From positions 1 through 64,000 of the forward strand of contig NZ_JAPSLK010000046.1 of the NCBI RefSeq assembly GCF_031180885.1: a stretch of 64,000 nucleotides of DNA, in the 5' to 3' direction. A program made the position numbers and the translations under genes. Below are positions 1 to 8,081 of this stretch, piece after piece. The stretch comes from Saccharothrix sp. GTDB lineage: Bacteria > Actinomycetota > Actinomycetes > Mycobacteriales > Pseudonocardiaceae. A model generated the notes under the pieces. That model was not told the DNA's origin and did not search any database. It saw only the letters and a list, made by a program, of their open reading frames with translations. The first letter of the stretch is position 1. Each line of letters opens with the position of its first letter.

Positions 1-126
1 GCCCCGGTCAACCCGCCCCGGCCAACCCGCCCCGGTCAACCCGCCCCGGTCAACCCGCCCCGGTCAACCCGCCCCGGTCAACCCGCCCCGGTCAACCCGC
101 CCCGGCCAACCCGCCCCGGCCAACCC
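1..126. repeat. 14-bp tandem minisatellite, nine copies
   Basis: Nine head-to-tail copies of the 14-mer GCCCCGGTCAACCC. The only variation is T or C at position 8 (C in copies 2, 8 and 9). A degenerate tenth copy follows at 127-140. The array runs off the left edge of the window, so its full size is unknown. The period is not a multiple of three and the array precedes the SARP gene by about 175 bp, so it is non-coding. From 141 to 301 there is a more AT-rich stretch just before the gene that probably holds its promoter. Confidence 0.9.
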
Positions 127-301
127 GCCCTGGTCCGCCCCACCTCCGTGCCCTGTCGTCGGCATTGGTCGGGCTGCCGGTCGGCGCTTTTCCGGGGATT
201 TCCTCGCGCGGCTCGTGGTGATCTTCCGATTAGTTGGAATTTTCCGAAATACATCGAAGAATCAGTTACTTCGTGACGATCACCCTCCCTAGGGTGTTCG
301 G

Positions 302-2041
302 GTGAAGTTCGGAGTTCTCGGGCCGCTCACGGTGCGCACGTCCGACGGTGCGCCGGTGCCCATTCGCGGGAAACGCCTGCGAACCCTGCTTTCCGTGCTG
401 CTGGTGCACGCGGGCCGGCCCGTTGCGGCGCACCAGCTCGTGGACGCGCTGTGGGAGGGCGAGCCGCCCAAGTCGTACCTGTCCAACCTGCACACCTACG
501 TGTCCCGGCTGCGCGAGCGCCTGCCCGACCTGCGCATCGACCACACCGACGGCCTCTACACCGCCCGCGTCGACCCGGCCGACCTGGACCTGCTGGTCTT
601 CCGCGGCCGGGTGGACGCCGCGCGGCTGGCCGTGCGGCGCGGTGAGCACGCGCTGGCCGCCGACCTCTACCGGAGCGCGCTGGAGCTGTTCCGCGACCGG
701 CCGCTGCTGGACCTGGACGCGCCCGCGCTGGAACCGGAGATCTCGCACCTCGAATCGACCCGGCTGCTGCTGGTCGAGGACCGGTTCGAGGCGGAGTTGA
801 ACGCCGGGCGGCACGTGGAGGTGGTCGCCGAGCTGGAGGCGCTGGTCGCCGAGCAGCCGACCCGGGAGCGGCTGTGCCGCCATCTCATGCTCGCGCTGTG
901 CGCGGCGGGCCGGCAGGCCGACGCGCTGGCCGCCTACCGCACCACCCGGGACCGGCTGGTCGAGGCGGTCGGCGTGGAACCCGGCCCGGCGCTGCGCCGC
1001 CTGCACCGCGAGATCCTGCGCGGCGACGTGCCCGAGCCGCAGACCGCCCCGCAGGCCCCGGTGTTCCCGATCTGCCAGCTCCCGCCGGACACCGCGGACT
1101 TCCGCGGCCGGCGCGCCGAGGTCGGGCGGCTGGTCGCCGAGCTGAGCGCCTCGGACGGACCGGTGCCGGTGGTGGTGCTCGCCGGGCAGCCCGGCGTGGG
1201 CAAGACGGCGTTGGCCGTGCGGGTCGCGCACCAGCTGCGCACCCGGTTCCCCGACGGCCAGCTCTTCCTGGACCTCAAGGGCTCTTCGACGGCCCCGCGC
1301 GCGCCGGGTGACCTGCTGGCCGGGCTGCTGCGGGCGCTGCACACCGACGTGCCGGAGGACGTGGCCGAGCGGGCGGCGACGTTGCGGGCGGTGCTGGCCG
1401 ACCGGCGGGTGCTGGTCGTGCTGGACGACGCCGCGCACGCCGGTCAGGTGCGCGCCCTCCTGCCGGGTACCGCCGGCTGCGCGGTCCTCGTGACCGCCCG
1501 AAAGCGCATGGACGACCTGGCGGGCGCGACCCCGGTCCCGGTCGGCCCGTTCACCCCGGATGACGCGCGGGAACTGCTCGCGGCCGTCGCCGGACCCGAG
1601 CGGGTGGCAGCCGAGGAAGCGGCGGCCGACGAGGTGGCGCGGCTGTGCGGGCACCTGCCGCTGGCGGTGCGGATCGCGGCGACCCGGCTCGCCGCACGCG
1701 CCCACCTGGGCATCGGGGCGTTCGCCGAGCGGCTGGCCGACGAACGCGCGCGGCTGGACGAGCTGAGCGTGGACGGGCGCGGGGTGCGGTCCGAGCTGGC
1801 GCACGCCCACCAGCGGCTGTGCCCGCCCGCGCGGTGGGCGGCGGAGCGGGTCGCCGCGCTCGGGCCGCGGGACGTGCGGGAGCAGGACGTCGCCGACCTC
1901 CTGACCGACCTCGACGGGGACGCCGTCGTCGAGGAGCTGATGCGGACCGGGCTGCTGCTGTCCCGGGGTGTCGACCCGGCCGGCGAGCCGCTGTACCGAT
2001 TGCCCGAGCTGTTCCGCCTCTACGTGCTCGAAAGCCGCTGA
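302..2041 (+). CDS. SARP/AfsR-type transcriptional regulator with NB-ARC ATPase domain
   Basis: 579 residues, GTG start. The N-terminus (about 1-90) is an OmpR-like winged helix of the SARP type, starting MKFGVLGPLTV, followed by a bacterial transcriptional activation domain (about 95-240). An NB-ARC STAND ATPase follows: Walker A GQPGVGKT at residues 295-302, Walker B LVVLDD at 371-376, and an LCGHLPLA box near 450. It ends soon after the NB-ARC region and lacks the C-terminal TPR array of full-length AfsR. SARPs bind direct repeats upstream of target genes and activate them, often antibiotic clusters; no biosynthetic cluster is visible here, so the target is unknown. The gene is monocistronic and converges on the DUF4190-type gene. 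Confidence 0.9.
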   Translation: MKFGVLGPLTVRTSDGAPVPIRGKRLRTLLSVLLVHAGRPVAAHQLVDALWEGEPPKSYLSNLHTYVSRLRERLPDLRIDHTDGLYTARVDPADLDLLVFRGRVDAARLAVRRGEHALAADLYRSALELFRDRPLLDLDAPALEPEISHLESTRLLLVEDRFEAELNAGRHVEVVAELEALVAEQPTRERLCRHLMLALCAAGRQADALAAYRTTRDRLVEAVGVEPGPALRRLHREILRGDVPEPQTAPQAPVFPICQLPPDTADFRGRRAEVGRLVAELSASDGPVPVVVLAGQPGVGKTALAVRVAHQLRTRFPDGQLFLDLKGSSTAPRAPGDLLAGLLRALHTDVPEDVAERAATLRAVLADRRVLVVLDDAAHAGQVRALLPGTAGCAVLVTARKRMDDLAGATPVPVGPFTPDDARELLAAVAGPERVAAEEAAADEVARLCGHLPLAVRIAATRLAARAHLGIGAFAERLADERARLDELSVDGRGVRSELAHAHQRLCPPARWAAERVAALGPRDVREQDVADLLTDLDGDAVVEELMRTGLLLSRGVDPAGEPLYRLPELFRLYVLESR

Positions 2042-2095
2042 ACCGCAAGAAGGGCCGCCGAACCGCAAGAAGGGCCGCCGAACCGCAAGAAGGGC
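2041..2095 (+). repeat. 20-bp direct repeat, nearly three copies, at the 3' end of the SARP gene
   Basis: The unit AACCGCAAGAAGGGCCGCCG occurs at 2041-2060 and 2061-2080, and its first 15 bases recur at 2081-2095. The repeat begins at the last base of the SARP stop codon. The third copy supplies the left arm of the terminator hairpin that follows, so the terminator's 5' arm is effectively present three times. Confidence 0.85.
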
Positions 2096-2120
2096 GGGGA
2101 CCTGGTGGCCCCCGCCCTTC
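2089..2120. terminator. Bidirectional intrinsic terminator between convergent genes
   Basis: A perfect 11-bp stem: GAAGGGCGGGG at 2089-2099 pairs with CCCCGCCCTTC at 2110-2120 around a 10-nt loop. It lies between the convergent SARP and DUF4190-type genes and could serve both. It has no U-tract, as is common in high-GC actinobacteria. Confidence 0.75.
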
Positions 2121-2135
2121 GCCCGTGCGGTCCGA

Positions 2136-2732
2136 TCAGGTGCCGGTGCAGGCGGCCGTGGCGAACGGGCCGGACGCGGTCTTGGTGGACACCACCGCGC
2201 CGTCCACGGTGATCTTGCAGGTCACCGTGCCGCCGTTCTCGCCGGCCGTGACGGTCAGCGTGCCGCCCTTGAAGACGCCCTTGTTCTCCACCTGCTTGGT
2301 CCACGGCAGCGCCGGCACGGTCTCCGACTTCGGGTCCAGCACCTCGCCGTAGAGGATCTCCACGTCGGTGGCGTCGCCGGTCACCTCGTAGTCGACCTTG
2401 GCGACCCGCTCGACCTCCTGCTTCACCTCGTCGACCGCGGCGTTGAAGATGAACACCCAGGTGATGCACACGCCCAGGCCCAGGACGGACGCCACCACAC
2501 CGGCGATGGACAGGCCCTTGTTGCTGGCCTTGCCCTTGCTCACCCGGGCGATGCCGACGGCGGAGAAGATCAGACCCAGGATGACCAGGGGCCACGCGAC
2601 GACCCCGATGAACGGGATCGGCGACAACACCAGCCCCACCACACCGAGGACGAACCCGGCGGTGCCCAGGCCGTTCCTGGGCGGCACGGGCGCGGACGGG
2701 GGCACGGGCGGGTAGGAGGTCTGCTGGGACAT
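2136..2732 (-). CDS. DUF4190-type membrane protein with MmpS-like C-terminal domain
   Basis: 198 residues. I place the start at the ATG at 2732 (MSQQTSYPP), preceded by AAGGAC. The N-terminus is a Pro-rich cytoplasmic segment. Two hydrophobic hairpin segments (about 25-55 and 70-95) joined by a short basic loop (RVSKGKASNKG) match the DUF4190 pattern. The remaining 100 residues are predicted extracellular and resemble MmpS-like/DUF4307-type small beta domains (VTGDATDVEILYGEV; a TVTC segment and a terminal Cys could form a disulfide). The function is unknown. Such proteins are common membrane-anchored extracytoplasmic proteins of actinobacteria. It is monocistronic. Confidence 0.7.
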   Translation of the reverse strand: MSQQTSYPPVPPSAPVPPRNGLGTAGFVLGVVGLVLSPIPFIGVVAWPLVILGLIFSAVGIARVSKGKASNKGLSIAGVVASVLGLGVCITWVFIFNAAVDEVKQEVERVAKVDYEVTGDATDVEILYGEVLDPKSETVPALPWTKQVENKGVFKGGTLTVTAGENGGTVTCKITVDGAVVSTKTASGPFATAACTGT

Positions 2733-2964
2733 TTGTCCTTCACTTTCATTGCGAGAAACGGAATTCGCCCCGGCCGCGCAAATCGTGAGAACGGCTCGAA
2801 AGGGCGTCGCACAGCGTGCCAAGGCCCACCACACGCGGAGCACACACGCGTTGCACAAAGCCGCGGGCCGGGTCGCGCACCGCACCCGGGTCGGCCCGTT
2901 GCGTGACGGAACTGTGAGCGTCAATTTCTCGTGAGCCTTGCTAACGAACACTGGGGTAACGTCC

Positions 2965-4875
2965 GTGTTCGTGCGCCCCGATGACTTGAAGTCGCTGACC
3001 CTGCCCGGCTCGGTGTCGGTCCAGGGCGACCTCGTCCTGGTGAACGTCGCCACGCCCGACCTCACCGCGAACGCCTACCGGGGCGGCCTGCACCGCGTGC
3101 CCCTCGACGGCTCCGGCGCGCAGCGCTGGACCTGGGGCGAACGCGACCTCGCCCCCCGCATCTCGCCGGACGGCCGCTGGGTCGCCTTCCTGCGCGTCGC
3201 GGCGAAGGGCGACAAGCCGCAGCTGCACGTCATGCCCGCGACCGGCGGCGACGCGCGGCGGCTCACCGACCTGCCGCTGGGCGCGGGCGCGCCCGTGTGG
3301 TCGCCAGACTCGACGAAGCTCGCCTTCGCCACCCGCGTCCCCGAGGCCGGCCGCTACGGCGTGCCCATCGCCGAGGGCGAGGAGCCGTGGAGCGCGGAGT
3401 CCGAGGCGCCCCGCCACATAACGCGGCTGGACTACCGCTACGACGACATCGGCTTCGTCGGCGACCGGCACCCGCGCCTGTTCACCGTCGACGCGCTCGA
3501 CCCCGAGGCCGAGCCGGTCGAGCTGACCGACGGCACGTTCAACGTGGCCGACCCGGCGTGGACGGCCGACGGCACCGCTTTGGTGTTCGTGGCCGACCGC
3601 GACCTGGGTGCGGTGGAGACCTTGCACCAGGACGTCTACCGGGTGCCTGTGGCCGGCGGCGAGCCGGAGCTGTGCGTGCGCGCGAAGGGCCTCGTGGCGC
3701 ACCCCGTGGCGTTCGGCGACGGGATCCTGTTCTACGGCAGCGAGTTCACCGGCGTGCACAGCGTGGCCCGGAACATGAGCGTGTGGCGGTTCAGCGGTGG
3801 TGAGCTGACCCGGGTCACCGAGCTGGAGAGCGTCGACTGCGAGCGGGCGGCGGGCGCGCCCGTGGTGACCGACGCCGGCGTGCTGGTCGCGGTGCGCAAC
3901 CGGGGCGCGGTGGAGCTGCGGCGCGTGCCGGCGGACGGTGTCGAGGTGCCGCTGGACGGGTTGGAGCCGCTGGCCGGTGAGCGGGCCGAGGTGAAGTCGT
4001 TCGCGGCGGACGGCGACGTGGTCGTGGCGGTCGTGACGCGCTCGGACAACACCGGCGAGGTCGTGCGGGTCGGCGGGGACGTGCTGACGTCGTTCGGGTC
4101 GACCGTGCCGCTGCGGCCGGCGGTCGAGTTGACCGGGTCCGCGTCCGACGGCTACCCGGTGCACGGCTGGCTGGTGCTGCCCGAGGGCGAGGGTCCGCAC
4201 CCGGTGCTGCTGGTCGTGCACGGCGGCCCGTTCATGTACCACGGGTGGGGGTTCTTCGACGAGGCCCAGGTGTACGCGGCGGCCGGGTACGCGGTCGTGC
4301 TGCCCAACCCGCGCGGGTCCGCCGGGTACGGGCAGGCGCACGGCCAGTCCGTGGTCGGCGGGTTCGGCACGGTGGACGTGGACGACGTGCTGTCGGTGCT
4401 GGACGTGGCGCTGGAGCGGCCGGACCTCGACGCCGACCGGGTCGGTGTGATGGGCGGGTCGTACGGCGGGTTCATGACGTCCTGGCTGGCCGCGCACCAC
4501 GGCGGGCGGTTCCGGGCGGCGTGGAGCGAGCGCGCGGTCAACGCGTGGGACTCGTTCTCCGGGTCGTCGGACATCGGCTGGTTCTTCACCGAGGCGTACT
4601 GCGGGCCGAACCTGGAGACGCAGCGGGCGATGTCGCCGTTGACGTACGCGGAGAAGGTGTCGATCCCGTTCATGGTGGTGCACTCCGAGCACGACTGGCG
4701 GTGCCCGCTGGAGCAGGCGCAAAGGCAGTTCGTGGCGCTGCGGCGCAACGGGGTCGAGGCGGAGATGCTGCTGTTCCCGGGCGAGGGCCACGAACTCACC
4801 CGCACCGGCCAGCCCCGCCACCGCAAGCAACGCTTCGACCACGTGCTCGCTTGGTGGGGTCGTCACCTGTCCTGA
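2965..4875 (+). CDS. S9 family prolyl oligopeptidase (acylaminoacyl-peptidase type)
   Basis: About 636 residues. I prefer the GTG at 2965 (MFVRPDDLKSL), which has GGGG about 8 nt upstream; an in-frame TTG at 2938 would add nine residues. The N-terminal two thirds form a WD40/TolB-like beta-propeller (ISPDGRWVAF, WSPDSTKLAF, WTADGTALVF repeats). The C-terminal alpha/beta hydrolase has the nucleophile elbow GGSYGG near residue 499, the acid in HSEHDWRCP and the base in GEGHE. The propeller normally gates access so that only short peptides are cleaved. There is no signal peptide, so it is probably cytoplasmic. It is monocistronic. Confidence 0.92.
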   Translation: MFVRPDDLKSLTLPGSVSVQGDLVLVNVATPDLTANAYRGGLHRVPLDGSGAQRWTWGERDLAPRISPDGRWVAFLRVAAKGDKPQLHVMPATGGDARRLTDLPLGAGAPVWSPDSTKLAFATRVPEAGRYGVPIAEGEEPWSAESEAPRHITRLDYRYDDIGFVGDRHPRLFTVDALDPEAEPVELTDGTFNVADPAWTADGTALVFVADRDLGAVETLHQDVYRVPVAGGEPELCVRAKGLVAHPVAFGDGILFYGSEFTGVHSVARNMSVWRFSGGELTRVTELESVDCERAAGAPVVTDAGVLVAVRNRGAVELRRVPADGVEVPLDGLEPLAGERAEVKSFAADGDVVVAVVTRSDNTGEVVRVGGDVLTSFGSTVPLRPAVELTGSASDGYPVHGWLVLPEGEGPHPVLLVVHGGPFMYHGWGFFDEAQVYAAAGYAVVLPNPRGSAGYGQAHGQSVVGGFGTVDVDDVLSVLDVALERPDLDADRVGVMGGSYGGFMTSWLAAHHGGRFRAAWSERAVNAWDSFSGSSDIGWFFTEAYCGPNLETQRAMSPLTYAEKVSIPFMVVHSEHDWRCPLEQAQRQFVALRRNGVEAEMLLFPGEGHELTRTGQPRHRKQRFDHVLAWWGRHLS

Positions 4876-4909
4876 GGTCGCCGCGGGGTGTCGTCGCCCG
4901 CGCCGGTGA

Positions 4910-4944
4910 GCGCCTGCCCGCGGTCCTGGTTCGCGGGCAGGCGT
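4910..4944 (+). terminator. Hairpin terminator downstream of the S9 peptidase
   Basis: A 12-bp GC stem plus one wobble pair: 4910-4922 pairs with 4932-4944 around a 9-nt loop. It begins 35 bp after the peptidase stop. Confidence 0.65.
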
Positions 4945-4950
4945 TGCCTG

Positions 4951-4990
4951 CGGCCCCCGGTTTCCATCGTCCCAGGAGGCACCGACAGTT
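4951..4990 (-). repeat. Dispersed element, copy A
   Basis: Read on the minus strand it begins CTGTCGGTG, then 8 nt, then GACGATGG, then a purine-rich stretch and GGGGGCCGCAGG. It shares this layout with copies at 9281-9326, 20464-20511 and 27013-27060, and with a partial copy at 63063-63085. The first part resembles the LexA-independent mycobacterial DNA-damage promoter TTGTCRGTG-N8-TANNNT. No minus-strand gene lies immediately downstream here, so a promoter role at this copy is doubtful. Confidence 0.6.
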
Positions 4991-5001
4991 TCGGTGGTTC
5001 T

Positions 5002-5041
5002 GGCGGCCTTCTCCGAGTGCGGGGAGGCCGCCGTCGCTTTT
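5002..5041 (+). terminator. Second hairpin with T-tract in the S9/GNAT intergenic region
   Basis: GGCGGCCT at 5002-5009 pairs with AGGCCGCC at 5025-5032 around a 15-nt loop, and GTCGCTTTT follows. With the first hairpin this explains much of the 266-bp gap between the S9 and GNAT genes. Confidence 0.5.
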
Positions 5042-5141
5042 CGGAGCGAGCCCGCTACCCTCTGGCGCCACCGGTCGTGTGCGCGCGACCGAGTTCGGGG
5101 AAAGCCGGCGGAGGTGGTGGGAGTTGCGGCACGCTCACCGG

Positions 5142-5696
5142 ATGCAGTGGACAGTGCGGGCCGCCCGGCCCGACGACGCCCCGGAGATCGCCAGGATCAA
5201 CGTGGACGCCTGGCAGCACTCGTACCGGGGCATCGTCGACGACCCGGTGCTGGACCGCATGCTGCCGGAGAGCAGGCTGCCCGCGCTGACCCGCGTCCTG
5301 CGGCTCCCCGAACCCAGCCGGGTGTTCGTCGCGGTCGGCCAGGACGGGCGGATCGGGGCGTACTGCGCGGTCGACGCGGTCCGGGAGTCCACCGACGCGC
5401 ACCCGGACCTGCACACCGGCGAGCTGGTCGCGATCTACGCCGACCCGCGCTTCCACGGCACGGGCGCGGGCCACGAGGTGCACGAGGCCGGCGTGCGGCA
5501 CCTGATGGACCAGGGCTTCCGGTACGCCGTGCTGTGGGTCTTCCAGGACAACGCGAAGACCCGAGAGTTCTACGAGTCCCACGGCTGGCGCCACGACGGC
5601 CTGGTCCACCGCTACGAACTGGGCAAGCAGCACCTCCCCGAGGTCCGCTACGGCCGCTTCCTCCCGATGCCGCGCCGCACCCGTGTTGCTCGATAG
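5142..5696 (+). CDS. GNAT family N-acetyltransferase
   Basis: 184 residues from ATG 5142 (MQWTVRAARPDD). The fold is typical GNAT: beta1 WTVRAARPDDAPEIARI, then acetyl-CoA-binding motif A with RFHGTGAGHEV (the R/Q-x-x-G-x-G/A loop) near residue 105, and the C-terminal NAKTREFYESHGW motif. The acceptor substrate cannot be read from the sequence. The gene converges on the DUF1028 gene with only 18 bp between stops. Confidence 0.85.
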   Translation: MQWTVRAARPDDAPEIARINVDAWQHSYRGIVDDPVLDRMLPESRLPALTRVLRLPEPSRVFVAVGQDGRIGAYCAVDAVRESTDAHPDLHTGELVAIYADPRFHGTGAGHEVHEAGVRHLMDQGFRYAVLWVFQDNAKTREFYESHGWRHDGLVHRYELGKQHLPEVRYGRFLPMPRRTRVAR

Positions 5697-5714
5697 GCCG
5701 CGAGACCGCGAAGG

Positions 5715-6623
5715 CTAACGAGAGTCCAGCCAGGCCAGTAGAGCGGCGCCGTGCGCGTTGTCGGCTCGGTGGGCGGCGGCTCGGGCCCACCTGGCGGCCC
5801 GGGGTTCCAGGTCGAACGCCCGGGTGAGCAGCGGGAACGCCTCGGCGTGGTGACCGCGCAGGGCCAGTCCGATGCCGGCCGACCGCAACGCCGACGGGTC
5901 CTCCGGCGCACCCTCGGCCGCCGCCCGCAAGGACTCCACCGCGTCCTCCTCCGGCACACCCGGCGTGCCCGAGCGGATCAGGTGCCGGTGTGCCCGGGCG
6001 GTCGTCAGCAGGCGGGCAAGGTCGCCGACCGGGTCGCGCGAGTCGTCCACGCGCAGGTCGAACACCGGGTCGTCCCACTCACCGGTCGGCAGCCCGCCCC
6101 GGTCCGCCCCGACCACCAGCAGCGCCGCCGACTGGGGACCCCGGACGTCGCCGCCTTCCCGTTCCGCCGCCGCCAGCGCCGCGACCAGCCACGACGGCAG
6201 GTCGCCGGACGCCGAGCGGTAGGCGTCGAGCATCGCGGGCCACACCGTCTCGGACGCCATCATGTTGGCCTGCACCGAAACCCCGTCGCCCAGCGCGTGC
6301 CCGGCGGCCGGGATGCAGTCCGGGCCGGTGAACGCGGCCACCCCGCCCGTCGCGTCGACCACCGCGAACTGGGCTTCCGCGGCCTCGGGCTGGGTCGCCA
6401 CCGCCGCCACCGCCAGCTCGGCGGTCATCCCCGACGCCACCAGCTCCAGCAACGACGTCCGCCACCACAGGTGCGAACCGGCCTGCGCCACCGCCGCGCC
6501 GACCCCGGCCAGCGCGGCGGGCACCCGCGTGCCGATCGCCAGGACCCCGCTCTGCACGGCGACACCGAGCGACCCCGTCGAGGGATCGCGCGCCACGATC
6601 GAGTAAGTCACGAACTCGATCAT
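5715..6623 (-). CDS. DUF1028 domain protein (Ntn-hydrolase-like) with C-terminal TPR-like tail
   Basis: 302 residues, ATG start. Residues 1-200 match DUF1028: it begins TYSIVARDPSTGSLGVAVQS, with the small-residue-rich GVGAAVAQAG and the ALGDGVSVQANMM segment. The family has an Ntn-hydrolase-like fold with no assigned substrate. The last 80 residues are Ala/Arg-rich helical repeats (ALRSAGIGLALRGHHAEAFPLLTRAFDLEP) that look like one or two TPRs. It starts 10 bp after the RES toxin gene on the same strand, so it is probably co-transcribed with the toxin-antitoxin pair. Confidence 0.8.
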   Translation of the reverse strand: MIEFVTYSIVARDPSTGSLGVAVQSGVLAIGTRVPAALAGVGAAVAQAGSHLWWRTSLLELVASGMTAELAVAAVATQPEAAEAQFAVVDATGGVAAFTGPDCIPAAGHALGDGVSVQANMMASETVWPAMLDAYRSASGDLPSWLVAALAAAEREGGDVRGPQSAALLVVGADRGGLPTGEWDDPVFDLRVDDSRDPVGDLARLLTTARAHRHLIRSGTPGVPEEDAVESLRAAAEGAPEDPSALRSAGIGLALRGHHAEAFPLLTRAFDLEPRAARWARAAAHRADNAHGAALLAWLDSR

Positions 6624-6633
6624 GTCAAAGCGG

Positions 6634-7290
6634 TCAGCCCAAAAGCGTGTAATTGAGTTCCTCGCACACCCGCGCCAGCGGCAGGTCGAGGCCGGGGTGC
6701 TCCAGCGGCAGCAGGACGTCCGGCGCGGCGGGCAGGCCCGAGCCGCCCGGCGGGTCCCACAGGCACACCGCGGGGTCGCCGGAGTCCATCGACGACCGGT
6801 ACCACAGGCCGTCCAGCTCCGGGTACGCCGCGCGGATCGCCCGCGCCCACTGCTGGGTCATCGCCTTGGGACCCGAGCTGATCTCCTGCGACGCGCCCAC
6901 CCGGGTCGGCCACAGGCCCGCGAGGTCGAGCAGGCGCAGGGTCCGGCGCGGGCGCAGCACCACCAGGAACGGGCTGCGCGTGCGGCGGTCCACCACGGAC
7001 GTGGCCTGGAAGACCTCCGCGACGCTGGTCCGCACGGACAGCCCGAAGTACAGGACGCCCTGGTCGTGCGCGTGCGTCGGCGAGCCGTCCGGCGCGGGCG
7101 GCTGGGTGTCGAAGCGCGCGTGCGGCAGCGGGCCGGTGTAGCGGAAGCTGTTCCAGCGCTGCGGGTGCAGGCCCTTGGCCGCGAAGATGCGCACCAGGCG
7201 GGTCGCGCGGTGCACCGCCACGACGTCCTCGGTGCGGCGCAGGTTCGCCTGGAGCACGGCAGGAGCGGGCGGCTGGGGGAGCCGTGACAT
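6634..7290 (-). CDS. RES domain toxin (NAD+-degrading family)
   Basis: 218 residues. RES toxins of the ParT/MbcT type degrade or phosphorolyse NAD+, or modify Prs. The three-residue R-Y-E/S signature can be followed as LVRIF (Arg34), GVLYFGLS (Tyr81) and SVAEVF (Glu92), with the usual RYTG segment near residue 50. ATG start. It lies 25 bp downstream of an Xre/MbcA-type antitoxin gene, the standard antitoxin-first order of RES-Xre modules. All family residues I can check are present, so it is probably active. Confidence 0.85.
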   Translation of the reverse strand: MSRLPQPPAPAVLQANLRRTEDVVAVHRATRLVRIFAAKGLHPQRWNSFRYTGPLPHARFDTQPPAPDGSPTHAHDQGVLYFGLSVRTSVAEVFQATSVVDRRTRSPFLVVLRPRRTLRLLDLAGLWPTRVGASQEISSGPKAMTQQWARAIRAAYPELDGLWYRSSMDSGDPAVCLWDPPGGSGLPAAPDVLLPLEHPGLDLPLARVCEELNYTLLG

Positions 7291-7315
7291 GAAGATCCCG
7301 TCGGGAGACGTCTGC

Positions 7316-7900
7316 TTACGCGGGCGTGCCCAGGTGGGCGGCCTGCTCGGTGACGCGGCGCGGGTCGCCGCCCGCGAGCAGCCAGTCCCGCGGCGAGGTG
7401 GGCCTGCCCTCGACCAGGAGGTCTTCCTGCTCGGTGGTCATGAACCCGGCCACGACCAGCGCGGGCATGTCGCTCGGGACGGCGGCCAGCACGGCCTCCA
7501 GCCCCGGCAGCACCCCGCCGCCCGCGAACTGCCACGCGGGCAGCCGCCACGAGCCGCGGTCCTTCCACCCGACCAGCCGGCCCACGCCGAGCCGGTGCCG
7601 GATGCGGCTGGTGTCCACGCCCAGCTGCCGGGCCGCCTCGGCGACGGTCAGCGCCGAGTCCCGCAACACCGCGTGCGCCACGACGGTGCGGGCGCGCGGC
7701 TGGTCGTCGCCCGCGTGGTGCGGGCTGAGGTCGAGGCCGACGTCGGTCAGCGCGTCCCGCTGGTCGGGCGTGAAGTAGCCCGCGGGGTCGGGGTGCGGCG
7801 GGGCCAGCCGCTTGGCCGCGTCCGCGACGAGGGAGAGGAACTCGTCGGGCGTGACCTGCAGACCTGCCTTGGCCAGGACGGCCTCCAGCGCGGGACTCAT
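7316..7900 (-). CDS. Xre/MbcA/ParS-type antitoxin of the RES module
   Basis: 194 residues from ATG 7900 (MSPALEAVLAKAG). It contains a helix-turn-helix near 85-125 (DSALTVAEAARQLGVDTSRI) and ends with the diagnostic toxin-binding domain of Xre/MbcA/ParS antitoxins (SPRDWLLAGGDPRRVTEQA near the C-terminus). In this family the antitoxin caps the NAD+ pocket of the RES toxin and represses its own promoter. The stop is TAA, and the toxin gene follows 25 bp later. Confidence 0.85.
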   Translation of the reverse strand: MSPALEAVLAKAGLQVTPDEFLSLVADAAKRLAPPHPDPAGYFTPDQRDALTDVGLDLSPHHAGDDQPRARTVVAHAVLRDSALTVAEAARQLGVDTSRIRHRLGVGRLVGWKDRGSWRLPAWQFAGGGVLPGLEAVLAAVPSDMPALVVAGFMTTEQEDLLVEGRPTSPRDWLLAGGDPRRVTEQAAHLGTPA

Positions 7901-7940
7901 GCGCACAGGGTATCCCGTGCGTGCGCCTTTGTGCGCAAGG
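7900..7940 (-). promoter_or_regulatory. Candidate autoregulatory operator of the RES/Xre module
   Basis: Immediately upstream of the antitoxin start there are overlapping inverted repeats: GCAC-A-GGG, TAT, CCC-GTGC, then CCTTTGTGCGCAAGG with CCTT/AAGG ends. Xre antitoxins of RES modules typically bind such sites. This is a position-and-symmetry call only. Confidence 0.35.
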
Positions 7941-8081
7941 ATTCCCCGAATGTCCCACGGCCTCGACTGAGCGCGCATATCTCGCCACTGTACGTAAACG
8001 TGCGAGGTGGGGCATGGTGACCTCGGCCTCACCGGCCTGGTCGATACGATGCCGCCGGTTGACCTACTGCGGGGGTGTCAG

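Noticed and set aside
1..126. CRISPR array
   Set aside because: The 14-bp units are directly adjacent, without spacers, and no cas genes are present.
4245..5141. N-terminal extension of the GNAT enzyme into the S9 peptidase gene
   Set aside because: The extension overlaps the peptidase in another frame and has no family character; ATG 5142 begins the GNAT fold.
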